NCBI GenBank assembly: GCA_964236105.1
Contig: CAXSBC010000002.1
Coordinates: forward strand, 1-64,000
Direction of reading: 5' to 3'
DNA: 64,000 nt
Source of the DNA: Lichenicola sp964236105
GTDB taxonomy: Bacteria > Pseudomonadota > Alphaproteobacteria > Acetobacterales > Acetobacteraceae
Part shown: positions 16,752 to 27,664 of the stretch, piece by piece
How positions within the stretch are numbered: the first letter of the stretch is position 1
Layout: each line of letters opens with the position of its first letter
Notes under the pieces: generated by a model
Seen by the model: the letters and a program-made list of their open reading frames with translations, nothing else
Database searches by the model: none
What the model was told of the DNA's origin: nothing
Translations under genes and position numbers: made by a program

Positions 16752-17303
16752 CTAGAACGGGATCTCGTCGTCCAGGTCGCCGCCCGACGGCTCCCAGCCG
16801 CCCGACGCGCCGCCGCCCTGGTTGCCACCACCGCCCTGGCCGGCACGCGCACCGCCACGGGGCGGGCTCGCCGCACGCGGCGTGCCGCCGCTGCCGCCGC
16901 CATAGTTGCTGCCGCCGCTGAAGCTGTCGCCGCCGCCTTCCTCGCCGCCGCGGTTGTTGTCGATCAGCGTGAGGTCGCCGCGGAAGCGGTCGATCACCAC
17001 CTCGGTGGTGAACTTCTCCACGCCGGACTGGTCGGTCCATTTGCGTGTCTGCAGCGAGCCTTCCACATAGACCTTGCGGCCCTTCTTCAGGTAGCGCTCC
17101 GCCACGTCGGCGATCCGGTCGTTGAACACGACCACCCGGTGCCACTCGGTCTTCTCGCGCTTCTCACCAGAGCTCTTGTCGTTCCAGCTCTCGCTGGTCG
17201 CCAGGGTGAAGGTGACGATCTTGGTGCCGTTCTGGGCGTTCCGAACCTCGGGGTCCTTGCCCAGATTCCCCACGAGGATCACCTTGTTGACGCTGCCCGC
17301 CAT
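16752..17303 (-). CDS. ssb: Single-stranded DNA-binding protein
   Basis: SSB coats single-stranded DNA in replication, recombination and repair. The 183-residue protein has the OB fold at residues 1-110 (NKVILVGNLGKDPEVR, then TEWHRVVVFN and KKGRKVYVEGSLQTRKW), a Gly-rich linker and the protein-binding tip DLDDEIPF. The start at 17303 is preceded by AGGAAG. It is divergent from uvrA across a 152-bp spacer holding a LexA box, an arrangement common in proteobacteria. Confidence 0.98.
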   Translation of the reverse strand: MAGSVNKVILVGNLGKDPEVRNAQNGTKIVTFTLATSESWNDKSSGEKREKTEWHRVVVFNDRIADVAERYLKKGRKVYVEGSLQTRKWTDQSGVEKFTTEVVIDRFRGDLTLIDNNRGGEEGGGDSFSGGSNYGGGSGGTPRAASPPRGGARAGQGGGGNQGGGASGGWEPSGGDLDDEIPF

Positions 17304-17408
17304 CGCAACTTCCTGTCTTCGCACGGCTCCGGAACGCGCATGCATTCCCGGACGCCACCGTGTGGGGTAATCACCCTGTCTACTCGCCGGACTATGCGGG
17401 CGGAACAA

Positions 17409-17423
17409 GAACAGAGTATGAAC
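17409..17423. promoter_or_regulatory. LexA (SOS) box in the ssb-uvrA intergenic region
   Basis: The plus strand reads GAAC-AGAGTAT-GAAC, which on the minus strand is GTTC-N7-GTTC, the alphaproteobacterial LexA direct-repeat operator (established for Rhizobium, Caulobacter and relatives). It lies 33 bp before the uvrA ATG and 106 bp before the ssb ATG. Further GAAC copies at 17403-17406 and 17428-17431 extend the motif. LexA control of uvrA at least is a strong inference. Confidence 0.8.
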
Positions 17424-17455
17424 GGAAGAACGGCGTGACGAAGAGGAGCCCAGTC

Positions 17456-20356
<2,901 letters not shown>

Positions 20357-20398
20357 CCCCGCCCGCCCGGACCATCACGTCTCATGAGGAACTCAACC

Positions 20399-21277
20399 AT
20401 GCCGGAACAGCAGGGCACCGTCGGCTTCATCGGCTATGGCGCGATGGCCCAGCGCATGGCGAAGCATGTGCGCGACGCCGGCTACGCCATCGCCGCCTAC
20501 ACGCCGAGCGCCAAGGGTGAGCGCGCCGACGATGGCAGCCCGCTGCATCGCTCGGCGCGGGCGCTCGCCGAGGCCTCCGACATCGTCCTGATCTCGGTGC
20601 CCAACGATGCCGCGCTCGAGGCATCGTCCTACGGCGACACCGGCCTGCTGGCCGGCCTGCGATCCGGCGGGCTGGTGATCAATACGAGCTCGGTGTCCCC
20701 GGACGCGTCGCGACGGCTGGCCAAGGCCGGTGCCGCGCAGGGCGTCGCCGTCCTGGACGCGCCGGTGTCCGGCAGCACCCCCGAAGCCGAGGCGGGCGAG
20801 CTGGTGGTGCTGGTCGGCGGCGAGGCGGCCGACGTGGCGCGGGCACAGCCGATCCTGGACGCGATCGGCAAGAAGACCATCCATGTCGGGCCGTCCGGCC
20901 AGGGCTCGACCATCAAGCTGGTGGTCAACGGCATCATGGCCTCGACCATGGCGGTCATCGCCGAGGGAGTCGGCTACGGGCTCGCGGCCGGTCTGGACCG
21001 GGGCGTGCTGCTGGATGCGCTGGACGGTCTCGCGGTCGTCTCTCCGCACCACAAGCGCAAGCTGAAGGCGGCGGGCGACGGCGACATCAGGCCGCAATTC
21101 CCCACCTGGCTTGCCCACAAGGACATGGGCCTGCTGCTGGCCGACGCTGCCACCCATGCGGCGCCGCTGGCGACCATGGCAGCCGCCACGCAGCTGTTCA
21201 GCCTGACCGCGCAGGCGCACGCGAAGGACGACTACTCCGCCGTGCTGCCGGTTGCCGTGTCCTTGACGTCGGACTGA
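20399..21277 (+). CDS. NAD(P)-dependent beta-hydroxyacid dehydrogenase family protein
   Basis: A 292-residue oxidoreductase of the 3-hydroxyisobutyrate / 6-phosphogluconate dehydrogenase family. The N-terminal dinucleotide fold has GFIGYGAMAQRMAKHV. The substrate loop reads DAPVSGSTPEAEAGELVVLV. The catalytic Lys lies in GQGSTIKLVVNGIMAS, and a C-terminal all-helical domain follows. The ATG at 20399 is favoured over 20384 because GAGGAAC sits 7 nt upstream. Glyoxylate, succinic-semialdehyde, tartronate-semialdehyde or hydroxyisobutyrate could be the substrate; sequence alone does not decide. It is 42 bp downstream of uvrA. Confidence 0.9.
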   Translation: MPEQQGTVGFIGYGAMAQRMAKHVRDAGYAIAAYTPSAKGERADDGSPLHRSARALAEASDIVLISVPNDAALEASSYGDTGLLAGLRSGGLVINTSSVSPDASRRLAKAGAAQGVAVLDAPVSGSTPEAEAGELVVLVGGEAADVARAQPILDAIGKKTIHVGPSGQGSTIKLVVNGIMASTMAVIAEGVGYGLAAGLDRGVLLDALDGLAVVSPHHKRKLKAAGDGDIRPQFPTWLAHKDMGLLLADAATHAAPLATMAAATQLFSLTAQAHAKDDYSAVLPVAVSLTSD

Positions 21278-21332
21278 ACCACGCCGGTCCCGGACCGCGA
21301 TCGACGGCAGTGCGTCAACGTCTCTCTCAGTT

Positions 21333-21362
21333 AAGATAAACGCATGATCAACGGGTTATCTT
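21333..21362. repeat. AT-rich inverted repeat between convergent genes
   Basis: AAGATAA (21333-21339) and TTATCTT (21356-21362) form a perfect 7-bp inverted repeat around a 16-nt loop. The patch is strikingly AT-rich for this chromosome. It lies between the end of the dehydrogenase gene and the end of the squalene-synthase-like gene, so it may be a two-way terminator or a regulator site. Confidence 0.4.
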
Positions 21363-21416
21363 GTGATCCTGCAGCTCTTTCGTAGCTGCTCCAGCCAGAC
21401 GGCGATCGGGCCGGTC

Positions 21417-22253
21417 TCATGGCCTGGCCGCCTGGCGTCCGACGCGGCCGATCAGGTAGGCGCCCAGTACCGCCATCCGGTCGCCCAGGCCGCGCCGGTC
21501 GTCCGGCGTCACGTCAGGCCGGAGATCGCGTCGAGCCAGCGCCAGCGGCAGCACCGCCGTCATCTGCTCGCGCGGCAGATGCAGCCGCCCGGCGGCATCG
21601 AGGAAGCCGGCTCCCTCGCGTGCCAGCAGCGCCGAAAGCGGCAGCAGCTCCGCGCCGGCCGCCTGCAGCAGCCTGTCGCGGTCGAGACCGGCCTCCGCCA
21701 GCATCGCCTCCGGCAGCGAGCCCCGGCCCGATGCCAGCACCGCACCGAGACGCCGGCGCAGCCCCCCGCACCCATACGCGGCACCTGCCGCGGCTATCTG
21801 CGGCAGTAACCGAGATGGAACCTGCAGCAGCTCGCCCAGCGCGCGCTGCAGGCCGCCAGGCCCCTGCAGCATCATCTCGCGCCAGGCGTCCAGCGTCAGG
21901 TCGCCTTCGGCTTCCGTCTCGCAGGCCGCCACCATCCCCTCCAGGGTGGCGACCTCGACCGCCTCCTGGTCGATCATCGCCCGCAGCGCCGCCGCGACCG
22001 GGTGGCTTCCCGCATCCCGACGCTCGCCCAGCACCACCTCGCGCCACCATTGCAGCCGGATCAGCGTCGCGATCGGCCCCGCGCCCGACCGTGCGCTCGG
22101 CATCTCCACCGCGCGCACCAGCTCGTGATTGAAGGCGATCAGGGCGAAGGCTGCGTCGCGCCGCGTCGCCGGCGCGAACACCGCCGACAGGAAGCGGTCG
22201 GGATCGATGCGCCGGACGGTGGCGGCAAGGTCGGTGTCGGGCGCGCTGGTCAT
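21417..22253 (-). CDS. Squalene/phytoene synthase superfamily protein (NDUFAF6-like)
   Basis: A 278-residue helical protein of the SQS/PSY superfamily. Recognisable segments are FAPATRRDAAFALIAFNHEL, GPIATLIRLQWWREVVLGE, AMIDQEAVEVATLEGMV and GELLQVPSRLLPQIAAAGAA. The aspartate-rich DxxxD metal motifs that define true squalene/phytoene synthases are not seen. The better match is the NDUFAF6-like branch linked to complex I assembly in mitochondria (family knowledge). The start at 22253 (MTSAPDTDLA) was chosen for length. It is divergent from sodB. Enzymatic prenyl transfer is doubtful. Confidence 0.75.
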   Translation of the reverse strand: MTSAPDTDLAATVRRIDPDRFLSAVFAPATRRDAAFALIAFNHELVRAVEMPSARSGAGPIATLIRLQWWREVVLGERRDAGSHPVAAALRAMIDQEAVEVATLEGMVAACETEAEGDLTLDAWREMMLQGPGGLQRALGELLQVPSRLLPQIAAAGAAYGCGGLRRRLGAVLASGRGSLPEAMLAEAGLDRDRLLQAAGAELLPLSALLAREGAGFLDAAGRLHLPREQMTAVLPLALARRDLRPDVTPDDRRGLGDRMAVLGAYLIGRVGRQAARP

Positions 22254-22320
22254 GGCCCGCAATTGGGTGCGGGAGCGCCGCCCGGACAAGGGCGCGCCAC
22301 GGCCTGAGACACGCCACCGG

Positions 22321-22349
22321 TTGACGCGACGGGTGGCCGCCCATAGCTC
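22321..22349 (+). promoter_or_regulatory. Candidate promoter for sodB
   Basis: TTGACG at 22321-22326 matches five of six -35 bases. A -10-like ATAGCT lies 16 bp further (22343-22348). The predicted 5' leader to the sodB ATG at 22424 is about 70 nt and carries GAGGAG next to the start. No experimental support. Confidence 0.35.
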
Positions 22350-22423
22350 TCCGGGACGCCGTCGCGACGAGACCGACCGCGCGTGATGCGGCCTCGCCGC
22401 TCCATCCTGAGGAGAACACGATC

Positions 22424-23032
22424 ATGGCCTTCGAACTGCCGGCGCTGCCCTATCCCGCCAACGCCCTCGCCTCCCGCGGCATGTGCCAGCAGACGCTGGA
22501 GCTGCATCACGGCAAGCACCACCAGGCCTACGTCACCGCGCTGAACGGCTTCGTCGAGAAGAACGCCGACCTGCAGGGCAAGTCGCTCGAGGAGATCGTC
22601 ACGTTCAGCCACGGCAAGCCGGACCTGGCGCCGGTGTTCAACAACGCCGGCCAGCACTGGAACCATATCCTGTTCTGGCAGGCGCTGTCCCCCGCCGGCG
22701 GCGCCATGCCGGGCAGCCTGGAGAGCAAGATCACCGAGGATTTCGGCAGCGTCGACGCCTTCAAGGAGCAGTTCAAGACCGCCGCCACCACGCAGTTCGG
22801 CTCCGGCTGGGCCTGGCTCGTGGCCGGCAGCGACGGCAAGCTGAAGATCGTCAAGACGCCGAACGGCTCGAACCCGCTGGCCGAGAGCGCCGGCCGGCCG
22901 CTGCTCGGGCTCGATGTCTGGGAGCATTCCTACTACCTGGACTTCCAGAACCGCCGTCCGGACTATGTGACCAACTTCCTCGACAAGCTCGCCAACTACG
23001 AGTTCGCCGACGCGCAGCTCAAGTCCGCCTGA
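22424..23032 (+). CDS. sodB: Superoxide dismutase, iron type
   Basis: SodB dismutates superoxide to oxygen and hydrogen peroxide. The 202-residue protein has metal ligands His28 (LHHGKHH), His81 (HWNHILFW), Asp164 and His168 (DVWEHSYYLDFQNRRPDYV). Gln77 in AGQHWNH is the position that marks iron over manganese enzymes, so the Fe form is favoured. There is no signal peptide, so it is cytoplasmic. The ATG at 22424 follows GAGGAGAACACGATC. It is convergent with yajC, with a strong hairpin in the gap. Confidence 0.96.
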   Translation: MAFELPALPYPANALASRGMCQQTLELHHGKHHQAYVTALNGFVEKNADLQGKSLEEIVTFSHGKPDLAPVFNNAGQHWNHILFWQALSPAGGAMPGSLESKITEDFGSVDAFKEQFKTAATTQFGSGWAWLVAGSDGKLKIVKTPNGSNPLAESAGRPLLGLDVWEHSYYLDFQNRRPDYVTNFLDKLANYEFADAQLKSA

Positions 23033-23039
23033 TCGGCGC

Positions 23040-23065
23040 GCCGGGACCGTCCAGGCGGTCCCGGC
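23040..23065. terminator. Hairpin between convergent sodB and yajC
   Basis: A perfect 10-bp stem, GCCGGGACCG (23040-23049) with CGGTCCCGGC (23056-23065), closes loop TCCAGG. It begins 8 bp after the sodB stop and ends 9 bp before the yajC stop, so it can serve both strands. No U-tract follows on either strand, so it may need Rho or act as a 3'-end stabiliser. Confidence 0.6.
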
Positions 23066-23073
23066 CTGCCGGA

Positions 23074-23457
23074 TCAGGGCTTGGCGACCCGCTTCTCCGG
23101 CGCCGAATCGTTGGCGGCCGGCGGAATGTCGCCCACCACCGAGCTGATGGTGTCGCGCAGCACCAGCACCCGGACGCCTGCCGCGATCTCGACCTCGATC
23201 TCGGTTGCACCCTCACGCGCCTTCTGCACCACGCCGATGATGCCGCCGGCGGTCACCACCCGGTCGCCGCGCTTCAGGGCGGCCACCGTGGCCTTCAGCT
23301 GCTTCTGCCGCTGCTGCTGCGGCCGCACCAGCAGGAAGTAGAACACCGCGAACACCAGCACGAAGGGCAGGATCGAGGCGAACTGCCCGAGGGAGCCCAG
23401 CGGCCCGGCATTCTGTGCTGCATCCTGGGCATAGGCGGGCGGGATCAGGAAATTCAT
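23074..23457 (-). CDS. yajC: Preprotein translocase accessory subunit YajC
   Basis: YajC associates with SecDF in the inner membrane. The 127-residue protein has one transmembrane helix (ILPFVLVFAVFYFLLV, about residues 28-43), then the conserved RPQQQRQKQLKATVAALKRG and GDRVVTAGGIIGVV. The start at 23457 (MNFLIPPAYAQDA) is typical for alphaproteobacteria. secD and secF, its usual downstream partners, are absent, since the gene ends against convergent sodB. It is divergent from a DUF815 ATPase, a neighbour also often seen in this class (memory, unverified). Confidence 0.95.
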   Translation of the reverse strand: MNFLIPPAYAQDAAQNAGPLGSLGQFASILPFVLVFAVFYFLLVRPQQQRQKQLKATVAALKRGDRVVTAGGIIGVVQKAREGATEIEVEIAAGVRVLVLRDTISSVVGDIPPAANDSAPEKRVAKP

Positions 23458-23546
23458 GGGTCGGCATCCGGACGGGGCACGCGGATTGCGGGCGATCGTC
23501 GCGGACCATAGGTTTCGCCGCCCATACGTCAAGGAAACGCCTGCCC

Positions 23547-24398
23547 ATGGACGCGTCGCTGCTGCCGGTGCTCACCCGGATCGCCGAGGCGCTTGAGCGC
23601 CTGTCCCCGCCGGATGCGGCAGCGGCCCGTGTCGACGGCGCCGACGCCTTCGTCTGGGCGGCCCGCGCCGGCCGGCTGGAGCCGGTGTCGCGGGTCGCCG
23701 CCATCCCGCTGGCGCTGCTGAAGGGCATCGACCGGCAGCGGACGCTGATCCTGGAGAACACCGAACGCTTCGCAGCCGGCAGGCCCGCCAACAACGCCAT
23801 GCTGTGGGGCGCCCGCGGCACCGGCAAGTCGTCGCTGGTGAAGGCGGTGCACGGCGCGGTGAACGCGTCGCTCGCCGCCGACACCCCGCCGCTGGTGCTG
23901 GTGGAGATCCAGCGCGACGAGCTCGCCAGCCTGCCTGTCCTGCTCGACCTGCTGCGCATCACCGACCGCCGCTTCCTGCTGTTCTGCGACGACCTGTCGT
24001 TCGAGCGCGAGGATGCGGACTACAAGGCGCTGAAATCCGTGCTCGATGGCGGCATACGCGGCCGCCCGCCGAACGTGCTGTTCTATGCCACCAGCAACCG
24101 GCGCCACCTGATGCCGCGCGACATGATCGAGAACGAGCAGTCCACCGCGATCAACCCGGCCGAGGCGGTCGAGGAGAAGATCTCGCTGTCCGACCGGTTC
24201 GGCCTGTGGATCGGCTTCCACAACGTCGACCAGGCGACCTTTTTCGCCATGGTCGAGGCCTATGCCGCCGACCGCCGGCTGGACGTGCCGCGCGAACGGC
24301 TGCACGCGCTGGCGACCGAGTGGTCGGTGACCCGCGGCGCCCGCTCCGGCCGCGTCGCCTGGCAGTTCATCGAGGACCTGACCGGCCGCCAGCCCTAG
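23547..24398 (+). CDS. DUF815-family P-loop ATPase
   Basis: A 283-residue AAA-like ATPase of unknown cellular role. Walker A is GARGTGKSSLVKAV (about residues 89-102) and a Walker B-like LLFCDDLSFE (about 148-157) follows. Downstream are the family blocks YKALKSVLDGGIRGRPPNVL, FYATSNRRHLMPRDM and EKISLSDRFGLWIGF. The ATG at 23547 has AAGGA upstream. It is divergent from yajC with 89 bp between starts. The DUF815 assignment is from recalled motifs. Confidence 0.85.
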   Translation: MDASLLPVLTRIAEALERLSPPDAAAARVDGADAFVWAARAGRLEPVSRVAAIPLALLKGIDRQRTLILENTERFAAGRPANNAMLWGARGTGKSSLVKAVHGAVNASLAADTPPLVLVEIQRDELASLPVLLDLLRITDRRFLLFCDDLSFEREDADYKALKSVLDGGIRGRPPNVLFYATSNRRHLMPRDMIENEQSTAINPAEAVEEKISLSDRFGLWIGFHNVDQATFFAMVEAYAADRRLDVPRERLHALATEWSVTRGARSGRVAWQFIEDLTGRQP

Positions 24399-24488
24399 CC
24401 GCCCGGCATGGTCGCGCGCGTCATGACCGAGATCGCCGATATCAGGGTCGCCCGGAAGTGGCCGTTCCGGACCCGTCGAACGGCGCCC

Positions 24489-26084
24489 CTAGGCGTCGAG
24501 CCGTCGCAGCAGCGCGTCCGCCGTCTCGGTCCAGGGCACCGGCCGGAACGAGCGCCGCACCTGCTCCTGCCACAGCGCCAGTCCGGCACGATCCTCGATG
24601 GTGGCGCGGATCACGCGGGTGGCGTCGTTGAGATCGACCGGATCGAAATACCGCGCCAGCGTGCCGCCCGCCTCCGGCAGCGAGGTGGCGTTGGACGAGA
24701 TGCAGGGCTTGCCCATCGCCATGCTCTCGCTGACCGGCAGCCCCCAGCCCTCGTAGAAGGACGGGAACACGGTGAACAGGCAGCCGGCATACACCGAACG
24801 CAGCTCGGCATCGTCGAGGCCCTCGATCACGTGCAGCCTGCCGCCCAGGTTGCGGCTGTTCTCGATCTGGCTCATCAGATCCGACACCATCCAGCCGACC
24901 TTGCCGACGAAGACCAGATCGGGCACCCGGTCCGGCGCCATCTCCTCCAGCAGCCGGCGCCAGACCCGGAACAGCAGCATGTGGTTCTTGCGCGCCTCCA
25001 CGGTGGAGACGAACAGCACGTAGGGCCGGCCCTTGAGCCCGGTCGCCAGGGAGGCCGGCAGCGCCTCGGGGGGGCCGGCGGCATCCGGGAGCGTGATCGG
25101 CAGGCCGAAGCCGGTGCCGACCGGCAGCGCCGTCACCGCGCCATGCAGCGTCACGTTGTCGCGCCGGCACCAGGAGGCGACGTCGTTGGCGGTCGCCTGG
25201 GAATTGGCGAACACCACGTCGGCGAGCGGCAGCACGCTGGTGTACCAGTCGCGATAGACGCGGCTGGTGCCGCGATCGACCCATTCCGGCCGCCGTACCG
25301 GGATCACGTCGTGCAGCAGCACCGCCACCCGCATGCCGAGCCGCCCGCGCACGAAGGCGGCGAGCTCGGCATATTCCAGCTCGAACCATGGCGAGCCGAG
25401 CACCACCAGGATATCGCCGCGCCGGGCGATGTCGGCGAGCCGGCGTACTGGAGCGGCCGGCAGGTCGCGCTTGATGCTCGGCGGCAGCATGCGCTGCAGC
25501 GGACGCATGCGGCGGAGGCGGCCGCCGCCGTGTCGCACCCCGGCCGCGACGGTCAGCCCGGCCGTACCGGCCAGCGCCATGGCAGCCTGCGCCTGCATGA
25601 CCGTGAACAGGATGGTCGGCCGCCTGATGCGCTCCGGCATCCTGCCGAGCGCTCGCTTCAGCAGCCGGATCGGCAAGGGGCGCTGCCGGTCCGCGATCCC
25701 GGCCGGCTCGACGGCGACGACCGACGCGGCCGCCGCCGCTGTCGCAACTGCCGCGTCGTCGGCGATGTCCGGGAGCTCGGACGCGTCAGCCGGCGGCTCC
25801 GATCGCGCAGCCGTCTGGTCGGCCGGGCGTGTCGTCACGGCACGGAACAGCGTCTCGAGCTCGGTCCAGCCGACCTCGATGAAACCACGCTCGGCGGTGG
25901 CATGGCGCAGGAAGCCGATGCGCGGCGCCATCGCCGGATCGGCCGCCGCCGCGCAGTAGATCTCGAAGCAGACCCGCTGGATGCCGGTCGGCCGGGCGTT
26001 GCGGCTGGCGAAGTGGAACAGGTCCTCGACGTCGAACCAGATCCGCGGCAGCGCCGCAGCGCCGTTGGTCATTGCGCCGGTCAT
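24489..26084 (-). CDS. GT4-type glycosyltransferase, copy A
   Basis: A 531-residue retaining glycosyltransferase with a GT-B fold. It opens with LPRIWFDVEDLFHFASRNA and GIQRVCFEIY, shared with copy B. A long Ala/Pro-rich divergent section follows (residues about 80-200). The C-terminal half carries GT4 features: VLFVSTVEARKNHMLLFRVW, DLVFVGKVGWMVSDL, and the donor-site E-x7-E in FPSFYEGWGLPVSESMAMGK. The ATG at 26084 overlaps the stop of copy B (ATGA). It probably adds a hexose to a surface glycan; donor and acceptor are unknown. Confidence 0.88.
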   Translation of the reverse strand: MTGAMTNGAAALPRIWFDVEDLFHFASRNARPTGIQRVCFEIYCAAAADPAMAPRIGFLRHATAERGFIEVGWTELETLFRAVTTRPADQTAARSEPPADASELPDIADDAAVATAAAAASVVAVEPAGIADRQRPLPIRLLKRALGRMPERIRRPTILFTVMQAQAAMALAGTAGLTVAAGVRHGGGRLRRMRPLQRMLPPSIKRDLPAAPVRRLADIARRGDILVVLGSPWFELEYAELAAFVRGRLGMRVAVLLHDVIPVRRPEWVDRGTSRVYRDWYTSVLPLADVVFANSQATANDVASWCRRDNVTLHGAVTALPVGTGFGLPITLPDAAGPPEALPASLATGLKGRPYVLFVSTVEARKNHMLLFRVWRRLLEEMAPDRVPDLVFVGKVGWMVSDLMSQIENSRNLGGRLHVIEGLDDAELRSVYAGCLFTVFPSFYEGWGLPVSESMAMGKPCISSNATSLPEAGGTLARYFDPVDLNDATRVIRATIEDRAGLALWQEQVRRSFRPVPWTETADALLRRLDA

Positions 26085-27592
26085 GCGTGCATCGCGGCGA
26101 CGGCGGGCACGGACCGGTCCTGCTCCTCGGCGTCGAGCCCGCGCAGCAGCGCCTCGGCCGAGCGCGCCCATGGCACCGGCTGGAAGCTCCGCCTCACCTC
26201 CTGCTGCCAGCGCTGCAGGCCGTCGCGATCGGCGAGCGTATCCGCGATCACCCGGTAGGCATCGTTCAGGTCGAACGGATCGAGCATCCGCGCCAGCCCG
26301 GCGCCGGCCTCGGGCAGCGAGGTGAGGTTCGAGATCACGCACGGCTTGCCGGCCGCCAGGCTTTCCGTCACCGGCAGCCCCCAGCCCTCGAACAGCGACG
26401 GCAGCACGGTGAACAGACAGCCGTCATAGAGCCGCATCAGCACCGCGTCCGACGGGTCCTCGATGATCAGCAGCTTGCCGTCGCAATAGTTGGTGTTAGC
26501 GATCTGCAGCATCAGGTCGGCCACCAGCCAGCCGACCCGCCCGGCGAACACCAAAGTCGGCACCTGCTCGGCCGGCAGGCTCTGGAGCAGACGGCGCCAG
26601 ACCTGGAACATCAGCAGATGGTTCTTGCGCGCCTCGATCGTCGAGACGAACAGCACGTAGCTGCCGGCCGGCGGCAGCGCATGGTCCGGCACCCGCGTCA
26701 CCTCGGCCCGGACCGCAGCCGCGGAGGCCGGAAACCCGGTGCCGACCGGGATCGTCCGCACCCGACCGACCGCGCCGCCCCCGCTCCGCTCCGCCAGGAA
26801 CCGCGTCACGTCGTCCGCGGTGGCCCGGGAGATCGCGAACATCGCATCAACGCAGGGCAGCACCCCGTCGAGCCAGTCGCCGAAGCTGTCGACCAGGGTG
26901 TGATGGCACCATTCCGGCCGGCGCAGCGGGATCAGGTCGTAGAACAGCAGGCCGGTCCGCATCCCGCTCTGTTCCCGGACGCGCCGCAACAGCTGGCCGT
27001 AGTCGGTGCGATGCCACGAGGCGCCGAGCGACAGCAGCCAGTCGCCCGGCCGGGCCACATCCAGCAGCACGGCACCCGGAAGATCGACGATCGCGGCGGG
27101 CTCGGCCGGCGGCTCGGCGCCCTGCGGCGTCACGGCAGGCGGACCGGGCGCCCGCCGGCGTCCCGTCCGCAGGCTTTCCCGGCCGAGCTCGGACAGCGAC
27201 CGCAGGGCGCCCGACTGCAAGGCGCAGAACCGGCGGAACTGCTGGCGCGCCCGGCCCGGGAGACGATCCTGCAGTGCTGCCGCCAGGTGCCGCGGCATCT
27301 GGCGCACCGGCACCCGAGGCTGCATCTGCATCGAACCGGGCGCAGCCGGCTCCGCATGCGACGTGGTGAGACCGTGGCACAGCGCCCGCACCTGCTGCCA
27401 CGGCACCACCCGGAAGCTGTCGGTGCGCGGATCGATCCGGACATAGCCGATCCGGCGACCCGTCGCGCTTTGCGCCTCCAGGGCGGTATAGAGTTCGTAG
27501 GTCAGACGCTGGATGCCGCTGAGCCGGGCGTTGTGGCGGACGTAGTGGAACAGGTCCTCGACGTCGATCCAGATTGCAGACGCCTGTCCCAT
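26081..27592 (-). CDS. GT4-type glycosyltransferase, copy B
   Basis: A 503-residue paralogue of the following gene, first of the overlapping pair. The N-terminus IWIDVEDLFHYVRHNARLSG and GIQRLTYELYTAL matches copy A closely. The C-terminal GT4 half has VLFVSTIEARKNHLLMFQVW, LVFAGRVGWLVADLMLQI and LPSLFEGWGLPVTESLAAGK. The middle regions differ. No membrane segment is seen, so it is cytoplasmic or peripheral. It lies 72 bp downstream of the DUF4214-GT2 gene. Tandem duplication followed by divergence of the acceptor half is the simplest history. Confidence 0.88.
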   Translation of the reverse strand: MGQASAIWIDVEDLFHYVRHNARLSGIQRLTYELYTALEAQSATGRRIGYVRIDPRTDSFRVVPWQQVRALCHGLTTSHAEPAAPGSMQMQPRVPVRQMPRHLAAALQDRLPGRARQQFRRFCALQSGALRSLSELGRESLRTGRRRAPGPPAVTPQGAEPPAEPAAIVDLPGAVLLDVARPGDWLLSLGASWHRTDYGQLLRRVREQSGMRTGLLFYDLIPLRRPEWCHHTLVDSFGDWLDGVLPCVDAMFAISRATADDVTRFLAERSGGGAVGRVRTIPVGTGFPASAAAVRAEVTRVPDHALPPAGSYVLFVSTIEARKNHLLMFQVWRRLLQSLPAEQVPTLVFAGRVGWLVADLMLQIANTNYCDGKLLIIEDPSDAVLMRLYDGCLFTVLPSLFEGWGLPVTESLAAGKPCVISNLTSLPEAGAGLARMLDPFDLNDAYRVIADTLADRDGLQRWQQEVRRSFQPVPWARSAEALLRGLDAEEQDRSVPAVAAMHA

Positions 27593-27664
27593 CCCCGCCT
27601 CTACCCGTGGAGGGCGCAGGAACCATGCGCCGCTGCCGTCGTCAAATACCCCAGCTTGCCTCGG

